From Neolewinella agarilytica (GTDB lineage Bacteria; Bacteroidota; Bacteroidia; Chitinophagales; Saprospiraceae), in NCBI RefSeq assembly GCF_900110645.1, contig NZ_FOFB01000002.1:62001-126000 (forward strand): 64,000 bases of DNA, written 5' to 3'. The notes beneath the pieces were generated by a model. That model was given only the letters and a program-made list of their open reading frames with translations. It was not told the DNA's origin and ran no database searches. Every line of letters begins with the position of its first letter. Positions within the stretch are counted from its first letter, which is position 1. Both the position numbers and the translations under genes were made by a program. Positions 14,040 through 22,506 of this stretch are shown here, piece by piece.

Positions 14040-15038
14040 ATGCCTATGGTCAAAATAGCCGATATCGAACTGGGAGAATTCCCCCTGCTGCTCGCTCCGA
14101 TGGAAGACGTCAGCGATCCACCTTTCCGCGCCCTGTGCAAGGAACAAGGCTGTGATATTATGTACACTGAGTTCATCAGCGTTGAAGGCCTGATCCGGGA
14201 CGCGACGAAGAGCGTCGAGAAACTCGACATCTTCGACTACGAGCGGCCCATCGGCATCCAGATCTTCGGTGCCAACATCGAAAGTATGGTCAAGGCCGCC
14301 GACATCGTCGAAGCCGCCCAGCCCGAACTGCTGGACATCAACTTCGGCTGCCCCGTCAAGAAAGTAACCTGTAAGGGCGCCGGTGCCGGCATTCTGCAGG
14401 ACATCCCCAAGATGGTAGAGCTGACCAAGGCCATCGTTGACCGGACGAACCTGCCCGTCACCGTCAAAACCCGCCTCGGCTGGGACAATAAGACCCAGTA
14501 CATCGAGGAAGTCGCCGAACGGCTGCAGGACGTTGGCATTAAGGCCCTCTCCATCCACGGCCGCACCCGCCAACAGATGTATAAGGGCGAAGCCGACTGG
14601 ACGCTGATCGGTGCCATCAAGGACAATCCGCGTATCAGCATCCCGATCTTCGGCAACGGCGACATCGACTCTCCACAGAAAGCCGAAGCCTACCGCAACC
14701 GCTACGGCGTGGATGGCATCATGATCGGCCGGGCCGCCATCGGTAACCCCTGGATATTCCGGGAAATCAAGCACTACTTCGCCACCGGCGAAACCCTGCC
14801 GCCGCCCAACATCGACGAGCGCGTCGATGCCGCCCGCGACCACCTCCGTCGTAGCCTCGATTGGAAAGGCCCCAAACTCGGTGTCCTCGAAATGCGCCGC
14901 CATTACACCAACTACTTCCGCGGAATGCCCGGCGTGAAGGAATACCGCAAGACCCTCGTCTCCGAATACGAAGCGGAAACGCTCTTCGCCACGCTGGAGG
15001 AAATGCGGGAGGTGTATGCGGGGGTAACGGCACAATGA
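14040..15038 (+). CDS. dusB: tRNA-dihydrouridine synthase
   Basis: A 332-aa FMN-dependent enzyme that reduces uridine to dihydrouridine in tRNA D-loops. The TIM-barrel landmarks are all present: APMEDVSDPPFR (flavin-site start), the catalytic Cys in DINFGCPVKKVTCKGAGAG, TVKTRLGWD, SIHGRTRQQMYKGEADW, FGNGDI and GIMIGRAAIGNPWIF, followed by the helical C-terminal domain (RRHYTNYFRGMPGVKEYRK). Start chosen at 14040 from the promoter element just upstream; a Met two codons further is also possible. The small conserved gene at 15122 follows after 83 bp and may be in the same unit. Confidence 0.95.
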   Translation: MPMVKIADIELGEFPLLLAPMEDVSDPPFRALCKEQGCDIMYTEFISVEGLIRDATKSVEKLDIFDYERPIGIQIFGANIESMVKAADIVEAAQPELLDINFGCPVKKVTCKGAGAGILQDIPKMVELTKAIVDRTNLPVTVKTRLGWDNKTQYIEEVAERLQDVGIKALSIHGRTRQQMYKGEADWTLIGAIKDNPRISIPIFGNGDIDSPQKAEAYRNRYGVDGIMIGRAAIGNPWIFREIKHYFATGETLPPPNIDERVDAARDHLRRSLDWKGPKLGVLEMRRHYTNYFRGMPGVKEYRKTLVSEYEAETLFATLEEMREVYAGVTAQ

Positions 15039-15121
15039 CGGACGGTCCGTTAGCGAAGGTGAAAACGAACAAAGGACCGGTGGGATACGATTTATTGGTA
15101 TAACCAAACCAATAACCAACT

Positions 15122-15442
15122 ATGGCAATCCTGCAAAAGACTCACTATGCCAGCCTAACTGACGCTATCGAAGAATTGCGGAAAGAAGGCTATGAGCATG
15201 ACTTTAACCAGCACGGCGAATACCTGGAGTGTAAGAAGCTGGAAAAGAAATTTAATCCGGAAAACTTCACCATCGTTCAAACGCACCGGTTTGAGGGTAT
15301 GAGTAGTACAGGGGACAACTCCGTACTCTATGCTATCGAGGCTGACGACGGCACGAAGGGCATGCTGGTGGATGCGTATGGTGTCTATGCTGACTCCCTT
15401 AGTCCGGAAATGATCGAGAAGTTCCGGGTGCAGTATAAGTAG
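15122..15442 (+). CDS. Conserved Bacteroidota small protein (often mislabelled phosphoribosylpyrophosphate synthetase)
   Basis: A 106-aa cytoplasmic protein. The pattern SLTDAIEELRKEGYEHDFN, the central FTIVQTHRFEGMSS followed by SVLYAIEADDGTKGMLVDAYG and the C-terminal LSPEMIEKFRVQ are the landmarks of a small family found across Bacteroidota. Databases sometimes name it phosphoribosylpyrophosphate synthetase, but it is far too short and lacks the PRPP-binding and ATP-binding motifs, so that name should not be used. Function unknown. A stem-loop (15092-15099/15108-15115) sits six bases before the ATG and could affect translation. Confidence 0.8.
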   Translation: MAILQKTHYASLTDAIEELRKEGYEHDFNQHGEYLECKKLEKKFNPENFTIVQTHRFEGMSSTGDNSVLYAIEADDGTKGMLVDAYGVYADSLSPEMIEKFRVQYK

Positions 15443-15451
15443 ACGGGGCGG

Positions 15452-15600
15452 CTTGCTAGTCATTTGGTATTTGTTCTTTCGGGCTACCGCATTTGTGGGG
15501 GCAAGGCACTGCAGGTGGGCGATGCAGAAATTTATGCACTTGCCTTCAACGCCTTCAACGTGCGGCAGCCTACCAGACTATCAGACTACCGAACTATCTT
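15452..15600. repeat. Imperfect inverted repeat with GGCTACCGCA/TGCGGCAGCC core
   Basis: GGCTACCGCA (15482-15491) pairs with TGCGGCAGCC (15561-15570, one G-U). It is followed by degenerate 8-10-bp direct repeats (CAGACTATCAGACTACCGAA). Same core as the larger element at 23930-24107. It lies directly before a glycosyltransferase gene. Confidence 0.55.
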
Positions 15601-15606
15601 CGCGGC

Positions 15607-16554
15607 ATGTTACTATCCGTTGTCATCTCCGTTTACAATGAGCGGGAAAATATCCGCCCACTCATCGATCGCATCAATGCCGCTTTGCCGGGTATGGATT
15701 ACGAGATAGTTTACGTTGATGATGGTAGCACAGACGGGACGGTTAAGGAGCTTAAGTCAATTGATGACCCAAGACTTGTTGTCGTTGAGTTTCGGAAAAA
15801 CTACGGGCAAAGCTTAGCTCTGATGGCAGGTATTGACGTTGCCCGTGGCGAATTTATCGCTACCATGGACGGTGACTTACAGAATGACCCGCTGGATATT
15901 CCTGAGATGTTGGCCAAAGTCCGCGATGGAGACGAATGGGACCTGGTGGTAGGAGAAAGGGTAAACCGCAAAGACGGCGCTCTGCTCCGGAAAATCCCCA
16001 GCCGGATCGCTAACTGGATCATCAGAAACCTTAGTGGTGTTCACTTGCGCGATTATGGCTGTGCCCTGAAAGTGTTCCGGGCGGAGATTGCCAAAGACAT
16101 GGGCATCTACGGGGAGCTGCACCGCTTCATTTCCGTACTGGCCAGTTTAGAAGGTGCGCGGATTACGCAAATCCCGGTCCGGCACCACGCCCGGCAGTTT
16201 GGGGTTAGTAAATACGGCCTGGGGAGAACGTTTAAGGTCGTCAGTGACCTGATGCTGATGCTCTTCTTCAAGAAGTATATGCAGAAGCCAATGCACCTTT
16301 TTGCCCAGTCAGGGCTGTTTCTTTTTGCTGTCGGTGCGCTGATCAATGTCTACTTGCTGGTGCTGAAGATTATGGGCAATGACGTTTGGGGCAGACCGCT
16401 TTTGATTCTGGGCTTACTACTCGTCTTAGCGGGCATACAGTTGATCACCGTAGGAATCATTGTGGAAGTATTGATGCGAACCTACTACGAGAGCCAGGAT
16501 AAACGTCCTTACCGGATCCGCACGATAAAGAGAGGGAAGGGAGTGGTTGTGTAG
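15607..16554 (+). CDS. Glycosyltransferase family 2, polyprenyl-phosphate (DPM1/ArnC-like) type
   Basis: A 315-aa membrane-associated transferase. The GT-A domain begins MLLSVVISVYNERENIRPLI and contains VYVDDGSTDGT and the metal-binding DGDLQNDP. Two C-terminal transmembrane helices (about residues 233-255 and 265-290) match the family that transfers a sugar to a polyprenyl phosphate carrier at the inner membrane for envelope polysaccharide or lipid modification. Start chosen at 15607, where the family sequence begins; the open frame continues upstream (to 15493) through repeat DNA. The donor and acceptor cannot be told from the sequence. Confidence 0.9.
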   Translation: MLLSVVISVYNERENIRPLIDRINAALPGMDYEIVYVDDGSTDGTVKELKSIDDPRLVVVEFRKNYGQSLALMAGIDVARGEFIATMDGDLQNDPLDIPEMLAKVRDGDEWDLVVGERVNRKDGALLRKIPSRIANWIIRNLSGVHLRDYGCALKVFRAEIAKDMGIYGELHRFISVLASLEGARITQIPVRHHARQFGVSKYGLGRTFKVVSDLMLMLFFKKYMQKPMHLFAQSGLFLFAVGALINVYLLVLKIMGNDVWGRPLLILGLLLVLAGIQLITVGIIVEVLMRTYYESQDKRPYRIRTIKRGKGVVV

Positions 16555-16555
16555 C

Positions 16556-17350
16556 CTAAGGGTTCTTCGACTCCGACTGAGGGGCATTCGCCGCCGCCTT
16601 CCTCCCCGCCATCATATAAGCATACCGTAAAAAGACACCGTAGGCCAGAACCATACTGATGATGAGCCCTTCCTTCTCGTCGCGGAAGCCTCCCTGCAGG
16701 ATGTAGTGTTTGAAGAAGCGGTAAACGGGTTTCACGAGTAGGTGATACAAGCCGACTCGGGGCGTTTTTGCAGCATGATCCTTAGCGGACCAACGCGCGT
16801 AGCGGCGCGTTTTGTCCAGAAAATGATCCAGATCCTTAAAGGTGTAGTGTAGCATCCTGCCCTTCAGCCAGCCTACGCTGATGCCTTGGGTTATGATCTC
16901 TTCGTGCACCTGATTATCATTGTATCGGGCGCGGTCGCGGTGAAAAAAGCGGACGACTTTGTCTCCGGCCCAGCCGGAGTGGTAAATACGACGGCCCATG
17001 AAGTGGTTGTCTCGCCCGATCCAGTAAGCATCGTGAGGAATCAGATCAGCGGCCAGCAGAGCGTTAATCTCTGCTCGGAGTTCCGGCGTAACGATCTCGT
17101 CCGCGTCCAGCAAAAGTATCCACTCGTGCCGGGCCCGCTCAATGGCCCAGTTCTTTTGGTCCGAAGGGCCGACGTACTTCCGCTGGCGCAAAATGACATC
17201 CTCCCGGGCTTCTAATAACTCAGCCGTGCCATCGGTGCTGAAGCTATCCACAACTACCAGATCATCCGACCACCCGGCGACGGAGGCCAGCGAACGCTCG
17301 ATGATGTCGAGCTCGTTGAAGGTGGTGTAGATGATGCTCAGTTGGCGCAT
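16556..17350 (-). CDS. Glycosyltransferase family 2, WaaE/KdtX-like
   Basis: A 264-aa GT2 enzyme. MRQLSIIYTTFNELDIIERSL, VVVDSFSTDGT, YVGPSDQKNWAIERARHEWILLLDADE and the C-terminal helical part with FKHYILQGGFRDEKEGL match the LPS-core glucosyltransferase (WaaE/KdtX) group, which adds a sugar to the inner LPS core. The ATG at 17350 is preferred over an in-frame TTG at 17365. It begins 8 bp after the cysQ stop, so the two are probably one operon. Convergent with the preceding glycosyltransferase, with one base between the two stop codons. Confidence 0.87.
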   Translation of the reverse strand: MRQLSIIYTTFNELDIIERSLASVAGWSDDLVVVDSFSTDGTAELLEAREDVILRQRKYVGPSDQKNWAIERARHEWILLLDADEIVTPELRAEINALLAADLIPHDAYWIGRDNHFMGRRIYHSGWAGDKVVRFFHRDRARYNDNQVHEEIITQGISVGWLKGRMLHYTFKDLDHFLDKTRRYARWSAKDHAAKTPRVGLYHLLVKPVYRFFKHYILQGGFRDEKEGLIISMVLAYGVFLRYAYMMAGRKAAANAPQSESKNP

Positions 17351-17358
17351 GGCTGGTA

Positions 17359-18156
17359 CTAACAAGCCAGCAGCTCCTCCCGCACATTACCGTAAGCAAT
17401 GAAGAAAGGATTCAGCAGGTTCTCTTTGTTGTAGCGGAGTTCTTTTCCGGTACCATCATCCACCATTTTACCGCCGGCTTCCAACAGGATGGCGTGAGCA
17501 GCGCCCGTGTCCCATTCCATAGTCGGGGCGAGGCGGGGGTAAAGGTGAGCCGATCCGGTAGCCAGTTCAATGATTTTGAGAGAGCTGCCGCGACTAACGA
17601 TCTCGGGCTGGTCGAGCTTGTCCATGAAGGCCTGAGTGCCTTCGTTGAGGTGACTCCGGCTGGCCACTACGCGCAGATTGGTGTCCTGCATGGTGAAGGA
17701 AGCTGCAGCAATACGCTCGGGCTCTCCGTCGCTTACTTTCCAGGCGCCTTCGCCTTTGGCGGAGTAGTAGAGCTCACCGGTGGCGGGTACATAAACGGCT
17801 CCCAGGATGGGCTTTCCGGCTTCCACGAGCGCGATATTAACGGTGAACTCACCGTTGCGTTTGATAAATTCTTTGGTGCCGTCAAGCGGGTCAACGAGCC
17901 AGAATTGCTTGTATTGGCTACGGACCTCATAAGCAACACCTTTACCTTCCTCCGAAATGATGGGCGCCTGGAATTCCAGGGCTTCCAGCCCCGCAACGAT
18001 AACGTCATTGCCCGCCTTGTCAGCTTTGGTCAATGGGCTGTCGTCAGATTTCATCTCCACGCCGAAATCTTCGGTTTCGTAGATTTCCATAATGGCCGCG
18101 CCAGCGAGGCGGGTAATTTCGCCTACTTCGGCGGCAAGTTTCAGGTAGTCTGTCAT
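17359..18156 (-). CDS. cysQ: 3'(2'),5'-bisphosphate nucleotidase
   Basis: A 265-aa inositol-monophosphatase-fold enzyme that removes the 3'-phosphate from PAP in sulfate assimilation. Metal-binding motifs are seen in order: SDDSPLTKADKAGN (38-50), SEEGKG (Glu69/70), DPLDGTKEF (89-97) and WDTGAAHAILLEAGG. The longer open frame continues upstream to 18288, but the promoter TATCTTTG ends 5 nt before the ATG at 18156, and family members start here. The glycosyltransferase follows 8 bp downstream. Confidence 0.93.
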   Translation of the reverse strand: MTDYLKLAAEVGEITRLAGAAIMEIYETEDFGVEMKSDDSPLTKADKAGNDVIVAGLEALEFQAPIISEEGKGVAYEVRSQYKQFWLVDPLDGTKEFIKRNGEFTVNIALVEAGKPILGAVYVPATGELYYSAKGEGAWKVSDGEPERIAAASFTMQDTNLRVVASRSHLNEGTQAFMDKLDQPEIVSRGSSLKIIELATGSAHLYPRLAPTMEWDTGAAHAILLEAGGKMVDDGTGKELRYNKENLLNPFFIAYGNVREELLAC

Positions 18157-18161
18157 GGCCG

Positions 18162-18169
18162 CAAAGATA
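18162..18169 (-). promoter_or_regulatory. TATCTTTG -7 promoter element for cysQ
   Basis: Perfect consensus, with CGGCC between it and the ATG, so the mRNA should be leaderless or nearly so. It settles the start codon of cysQ. Confidence 0.72.
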
Positions 18170-18198
18170 ATCTTATCGTGGGATTGAAGAAGTTTTTC

Positions 18199-18221
18199 GG
18201 CCGCGGACGCAGGATGCAGGC
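18199..18221. repeat. Dispersed TGCACCTGCG motif, variant copy
   Basis: GGCCGCGGACGCAGG-A-TGCAGG: the motif with a one-base insertion. A GCAGGCC-CGGA-GGCCTGC stem-loop (18294-18311) follows, about 20 bp before the S41 peptidase stop codon region. Confidence 0.5.
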
Positions 18222-18329
18222 TTAAGAACAAAAAGCAATGGAAGAGACAGGAACCAAATGCTCCTGTAGCCCTGGCCTGTGCCTCCACTACCGGCAGGCC
18301 CGGAGGCCTGCGTCCGCAGGGCTGATTCC

Positions 18330-19370
18330 TTACTCAATCCCATACTCCTCTAACAAAAAACGGAAAGCCCGCTCCAGCACCAGGTCGTTACCCGCATCAA
18401 TGTCCGCTGCGGAGTTACGGATCTCGATGTCCGGTACGTGGCCTACTCCGTCCAGGCTCGTCCCGTCCGGTAACAGAAACTTCATAATCGAATACTGATA
18501 CTGCATGCCGTTGGGCAAGAACCGCCGCATCCCCGTATCAGAAAAATCTCCGGAGGTAGCCGTGCCGATCTGGGTAACCTGGGGCAGAGCGTTCAGGTAG
18601 ATAAGCATCACCTCGGCGGCGCTAACGGTGATGTTGTCCGTCAGAACGATAACGGGCTTATCGTATTGGACGGTGCCTTGCGGCCGGAGGTAGTATTCCG
18701 TTTTTCCCGCAAAATCATCGTGCTCCGGGCCATTTCTTTCCTGAACGGTGTAGATGAGTTCTGTCCGGTCAGCGAAACGGCCGGCCAGGGCGGCACCCAC
18801 GCCATCGTCTCCTCCGGAATTATTCCGCAGGTCAATGATCAGGGCGTCATTTTGCCCCAGGTCAGTAAGCAATTTGTCTCCGAAGGAAAGGTCTTCCATC
18901 TCGATGCCGGCGAGGTAGAGATAGCCGACGTTGCGGCCCCGTAACTGGCCGTATACATAACCTTCCTCGCTGGAAGAATCGATGACCTCCAGGTGCTGGT
19001 CAAGAATGAGCGGAAGGCTGAATTCGGCTTCGGTACGCTCATCATCTTCGGAGTTGCCGCTGAAAAAGTCGCGCCCCGGCCAGTAAACGAAAGTATGAGA
19101 GTCGTCAAGGTATTCCACCATCTGGCGGTAGACCTCAAAGAGCTCCTCGTCCGTCGTCTGAGCGGTAACCTGTGGCCGGAACTCGGCATAGATGCTGTCC
19201 CAGTCCCAGCCGCGAACGGTGAACAGCCCGTAATGACGGTCAAAGTCCTTCCAGAAAATTTCGAAGTTGTTTTCGGGGTCATTGGCTTCGTCTTCGCCGA
19301 GAATAAGGCGTTGGCAGCCGGTGAAGAACAGGAGCAAAAGAAACAGAGAAGGGAGAAGGAGGCGGTTCAT
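18330..19370 (-). CDS. S41 family peptidase, lipoprotein
   Basis: A 346-aa lipoprotein (lipobox FTGC, Cys19). It has an N-terminal helical part (NNFEIFWKDFDRHYGLFTVRGWDWDSIY), a short central region and a C-terminal-processing-peptidase catalytic domain with DALIIDLRNNSGGDD and the nucleophile Ser250 in ITVSAAEV. The Lys that usually follows (TxGK) is replaced by TSGD, so the catalytic partner must differ, as in tricorn-like members, or activity is reduced. It is located in the periplasm or outer-membrane inner leaflet. The stop of the upstream OMP gene is 5 bp before its start, so the two form an operon. Confidence 0.88.
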   Translation of the reverse strand: MNRLLLPSLFLLLLFFTGCQRLILGEDEANDPENNFEIFWKDFDRHYGLFTVRGWDWDSIYAEFRPQVTAQTTDEELFEVYRQMVEYLDDSHTFVYWPGRDFFSGNSEDDERTEAEFSLPLILDQHLEVIDSSSEEGYVYGQLRGRNVGYLYLAGIEMEDLSFGDKLLTDLGQNDALIIDLRNNSGGDDGVGAALAGRFADRTELIYTVQERNGPEHDDFAGKTEYYLRPQGTVQYDKPVIVLTDNITVSAAEVMLIYLNALPQVTQIGTATSGDFSDTGMRRFLPNGMQYQYSIMKFLLPDGTSLDGVGHVPDIEIRNSAADIDAGNDLVLERAFRFLLEEYGIE

Positions 19371-19375
19371 GGGGC

Positions 19376-20173
19376 TTAGAATTTCAGGGTGGAAGAAAGG
19401 GAGAAGGTGTTGTCCAGGAGACGAACGGGGTCTATTCGCTTGCTTGCGAAGTAGGAGAAGTCATAGCGGGCGGAGGTTGACCAGCGCTGCCCGAAGTCAT
19501 AGGTCCAGGCGGCGCTGGCGCGCAGGGCCGCAAAGGCACCGAAGGAGACCCAATCTCCACGGGTAACTACCTTGGGGATGTTCTCGGCATTGTCAACGAT
19601 GAACTTGTCCCAGCCCGTGTAGGGCGGGCGGGAGAGGAGACCGAAGACGGGCAGCGAGACTTCCGTACTTAAGCGGTGTCGATCGCCCGTTTTCCAGTCG
19701 GTGGCCAGGGCGGCTTCCAGGGCGTGTAACCCGTAGAAGGTGACAGCTTCGGCACCATCATAGAGGGCGAGATCAACGGTGGAGCGGTACTTCACGCCCA
19801 GCCAGCTCCGTCGGTCGTCCGTTACCTGACCGACCTTACGGAGATAACCGACGCTTAGGTCAATTTGATAGCGTTCCGGCCTGGGGTGGCGATCGTAGTC
19901 GGTCGGGTGCTTCAGGGTGCCGAGACCTAGGGCAAGGCCGCCGGTCCAGCGGTGGCCGCTGGCCGTTATCCGGCCATAGCTCAGGCCGAATCTGGTGCCG
20001 CTGCTTTTGTAGTTGAGAGGGCTGTAGTTTCGGTCCCGGAAGTAACCATTGTTAAGACCGATGGTAAGGGTTAATTGGTTTTGGTATTGCGGCGTGGCGT
20101 CCGCCATGCCCTGGGCGCTCACCGTCGTGATGGATAAAAGGCCGAGGGCGAGGAAAAAATATTTCAGTTTCAT
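19376..20173 (-). CDS. Outer-membrane beta-barrel protein
   Basis: A 265-aa protein with a clear signal peptide (MKLKYFFLALGLLSITTVSA), alternating amphipathic strands throughout (for example YQNQLTLTIGLNNGYFRD, HRWTGGLALGLGTL, WSTSARYDFSYFASKRI) and a terminal Phe (LSSTLKF) typical of BAM-inserted barrels. I cannot assign a substrate. The ATG at 20173 is chosen because the signal peptide begins there; the frame extends upstream to 20224. Transcribed together with the S41 lipoprotein gene. Confidence 0.82.
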   Translation of the reverse strand: MKLKYFFLALGLLSITTVSAQGMADATPQYQNQLTLTIGLNNGYFRDRNYSPLNYKSSGTRFGLSYGRITASGHRWTGGLALGLGTLKHPTDYDRHPRPERYQIDLSVGYLRKVGQVTDDRRSWLGVKYRSTVDLALYDGAEAVTFYGLHALEAALATDWKTGDRHRLSTEVSLPVFGLLSRPPYTGWDKFIVDNAENIPKVVTRGDWVSFGAFAALRASAAWTYDFGQRWSTSARYDFSYFASKRIDPVRLLDNTFSLSSTLKF

Positions 20174-20215
20174 AAGATGCTTGAGAGCTTGGTGATACAT
20201 TGCTCCACAAACATC

Positions 20216-20236
20216 CTCCGGCACCTGCGTCCGCGC
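20216..20236. repeat. Dispersed TGCACCTGCG motif, copy 4
   Basis: CTCCG-GCACCTGCGTCCGCGC followed by an A-run, about 45 bp upstream of the OMP start codon and downstream of the AraC-type regulator gene. Confidence 0.65.
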
Positions 20237-20283
20237 AAAAAAATGGTGGGTTCACCTGTCCGGAATCCTCAGAACGTAAGTAA

Positions 20284-21381
20284 TCAGGACGTTTTTACCT
20301 CTTTTCGGAACATCCCCGGCGTTGTCCCCGTCGCCTTTTTGAAGCAGGTGTAGAAAGCACTACGGGATTTGAAACCGGCCTCCAGCCCAATGGCTTCGAG
20401 CGAGTAGGGATTAAACTCCGGCGAAGAAAGGAGTCGCTTAGCCTCCTCAATCCGGTAGCTGTTGATGTAGTCCGCAAAGGGCTGGCCAACCTGGGTGGAC
20501 ATAACCTGTGACAAGTACCCTTCGCTGATCCCCAACTGCTCCGCCACCACCTGCCGGCCCAGATCCGGATTGCGATACAACTGCTCTTCCTCCATCAGCT
20601 GCCGTAATGCCGGGGAGTAATCATTCCCAACCGAAACATTCGCGGGTGTGGCGGGCTCCAACAGTTGATCTCGCAAGGCACCGATCTCCGCGCGTTCATC
20701 CACGATCCGAAGTTGGTACACCCCCACGTAGGCGATGTACCAGAAGAGCAGCGACAGCGCCAGCCACAACATGGAATAGGGGTCTTCCACTGCTGTCCGG
20801 TATTGAATGTAGTCGGAAAGGAACCAGACAGACATAACCAATAGAAGCGCGATGCTGAATCGGGTGAGCCACCGGCGTTTGTCCGCCGCGGCGTTCCGGT
20901 CATTGCGGGCAATGCGGAAGATCCAGCCAAAGAAAAAGATGTTCCACCACAGCGCCATTGAGTCCAATAGCGAATCGTAGAACTGATAAGCAGGGTGTTG
21001 TTGCGGGAAAGGGAGTGTGTAAACGCCAAAAGAGAAATCCAGGTCGAAAATAATATCGGCTACCAGCACGACCAAAAAAGGAGCGTATAACCAGGGAAGC
21101 CAGGGCGCGCGCAGGTAAGGATGCTGTAGCAGGCGCAGGGCGTACTGAAACAAGAGCACGGGGATGAGGAATTCCCACATCAGTGACCAGAAGTAATCCG
21201 GCCAGAAATGATCGAACTCCTGCCAGCCGAGAAAAGTCATACCACTCACAAGCAGGATGAAACCCGCCAGGTAATTGTTCGTACTACTCCGGAAGAAGGG
21301 CGCGCACAGGATCGCCAGCCCGATGAAAAGCCCCTGTACAACGCTGGCGAGAATAAAAAAACCGGAGAGGCTGAGCGTCAT
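20284..21381 (-). CDS. AraC family transcriptional regulator with N-terminal membrane domain
   Basis: A 365-aa protein with seven or eight predicted transmembrane helices (residues 5-235), then a short linker and a C-terminal AraC/XylS DNA-binding domain (about 257-360) with two helix-turn-helices: LGRQVVAEQLGISEGYLSQVMSTQVGQPF and SLEAIGLEAGFKSRSAFYTCFKKATGTTPGMFRK. This membrane-plus-AraC arrangement is common in Bacteroidota. Ligand and targets are not evident; the downstream OMP/S41 genes are candidates. The start is fixed by a TACCTTTG element 5 nt upstream. Confidence 0.92.
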   Translation of the reverse strand: MTLSLSGFFILASVVQGLFIGLAILCAPFFRSSTNNYLAGFILLVSGMTFLGWQEFDHFWPDYFWSLMWEFLIPVLLFQYALRLLQHPYLRAPWLPWLYAPFLVVLVADIIFDLDFSFGVYTLPFPQQHPAYQFYDSLLDSMALWWNIFFFGWIFRIARNDRNAAADKRRWLTRFSIALLLVMSVWFLSDYIQYRTAVEDPYSMLWLALSLLFWYIAYVGVYQLRIVDERAEIGALRDQLLEPATPANVSVGNDYSPALRQLMEEEQLYRNPDLGRQVVAEQLGISEGYLSQVMSTQVGQPFADYINSYRIEEAKRLLSSPEFNPYSLEAIGLEAGFKSRSAFYTCFKKATGTTPGMFRKEVKTS

Positions 21382-21386
21382 AGTGG

Positions 21387-21394
21387 CAAAGGTA
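21387..21394 (-). promoter_or_regulatory. TACCTTTG -7 promoter element for the AraC gene
   Basis: Perfect consensus with CCACT between it and the ATG at 21381; another predicted leaderless start. Confidence 0.7.
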
Positions 21395-21479
21395 GCGGGT
21401 GGTGTTCAATCGTTAAGGACGATAGCCTCCGCTGCGCGTTGCGTTGGTCTGTTAATTTTTCAGTTTGGTCGTTTTTCGC

Positions 21480-21509
21480 TGAGAGAGGGCCTTAGATCTC
21501 CCTCTCTCA
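21480..21509 (-). terminator. Stem-loop at the end of the arginine operon
   Basis: TGAGAGAGGG (21480-21489) pairs with CCCTCTCTCA (21500-21509), 7 bp after the argF' stop codon. There is no clear U-tract, so termination efficiency is uncertain. Confidence 0.55.
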
Positions 21510-21515
21510 CTAACC

Positions 21516-22451
21516 CTAAAGCATACTTCCGAGTACCGCCTGAGCGGCCCACGTCCGGTTATTCGCCTGCTGTAAGACGAGCGAGTTCGGGCTATCGATC
21601 ACGGCATCACTGACCACCATGTTGCGTCGTACGGGCAGGCAGTGCATAAAGAAAGCATCGTTGGTAAGGGCCATTTTTTGCTCGTCGATGATCCAGTCGG
21701 GGAGATCCGCAGTGGCGCCGTAGTCGTCGTAGGCTGACCAGTTTTTGGCGTAGATGAAGTCGGCCCCGGCGAAAGCTTCAGCCTGGTTGTGGCTAACGAT
21801 ACTTTTGGGCGCGAACGCGGGTGCCAGGTCAAAACCCTCCGGGTTAGCAATGGTGAGGTCCACCTCTCCCCAGGCCTGCATCCATTCGGCGAAGCTGTTG
21901 GCGACGCACTGCGGCAGGCGCCGCGGATGCGGCGCCCAGGTGAGCACGACCTTAGGGCGGGCGGTCCGCCGGTGCTCACTGATCGTCAGGCAATCCGTCA
22001 GGCTCTGCAGCGGGTGGCGGGTGGCGGACTCCATGCTGACGACGGGAACGGAGGCATACTTCACGAAGGCCTTCATGATACGATCGGCATAATCCGCCTC
22101 CTTATCCGTCAGGGTAGGGAAGGAGCGAACGCAGAGCACGTCGCAATACTGGCTCAGTACGCCGGCGGCCTCGCGCACGTGCTCGGCGGTGTTCGCGTTC
22201 ATGATGGTGCCGTCTTCAAACTCGATGCCCCAGCCGCCGCTGGCGTCGTAGGTGATCACGTCTGCTCCGAGTTGGCGGGCGGCTTTCTCGGTGCTCATCC
22301 TCGTCCGCAGGCTCGAGTTGAAAAAGAGGTTAATGACCATCTTGTGCTGCCCCAGATGGCTGCTGGCGAAGGGAGCTGCTTTGTGAGCAGCTGCTTTAGC
22401 GATGAGGGCGTTGATGTCGGGTACGTCGGAGACGGAGAGGAATTGTTTCAT
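21516..22451 (-). CDS. argF': N-acetyl/N-succinylornithine carbamoyltransferase
   Basis: A 311-aa transcarbamylase of the Bacteroidota/Xanthomonas type, which carbamoylates an N-acylated ornithine rather than free ornithine. The carbamoyl-phosphate site is in FFNSSLRTRMSTEKAARQLG and the HCLPVRRN motif binds the acyl-ornithine side. In Bacteroides the substrate is N-succinylornithine and in Xanthomonas N-acetylornithine; the sequence alone does not let me choose. ATG at 22451 is chosen because the conserved sequence starts there. It is the last gene of the arginine operon. Confidence 0.92.
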   Translation of the reverse strand: MKQFLSVSDVPDINALIAKAAAHKAAPFASSHLGQHKMVINLFFNSSLRTRMSTEKAARQLGADVITYDASGGWGIEFEDGTIMNANTAEHVREAAGVLSQYCDVLCVRSFPTLTDKEADYADRIMKAFVKYASVPVVSMESATRHPLQSLTDCLTISEHRRTARPKVVLTWAPHPRRLPQCVANSFAEWMQAWGEVDLTIANPEGFDLAPAFAPKSIVSHNQAEAFAGADFIYAKNWSAYDDYGATADLPDWIIDEQKMALTNDAFFMHCLPVRRNMVVSDAVIDSPNSLVLQQANNRTWAAQAVLGSML

Positions 22452-22506
22452 GGTAATTGGGGTAGCCGCACGGCTCAGGTGCGGTAGTGCATGCTTAGAC
22501 ACGCTC

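Noticed and set aside
14037..15119. Long minus-strand open frame antisense to dusB (360 codons)
   Set aside because: Shadow frame of GC-rich codons; dusB is secure and the antisense protein has no recognisable domain.
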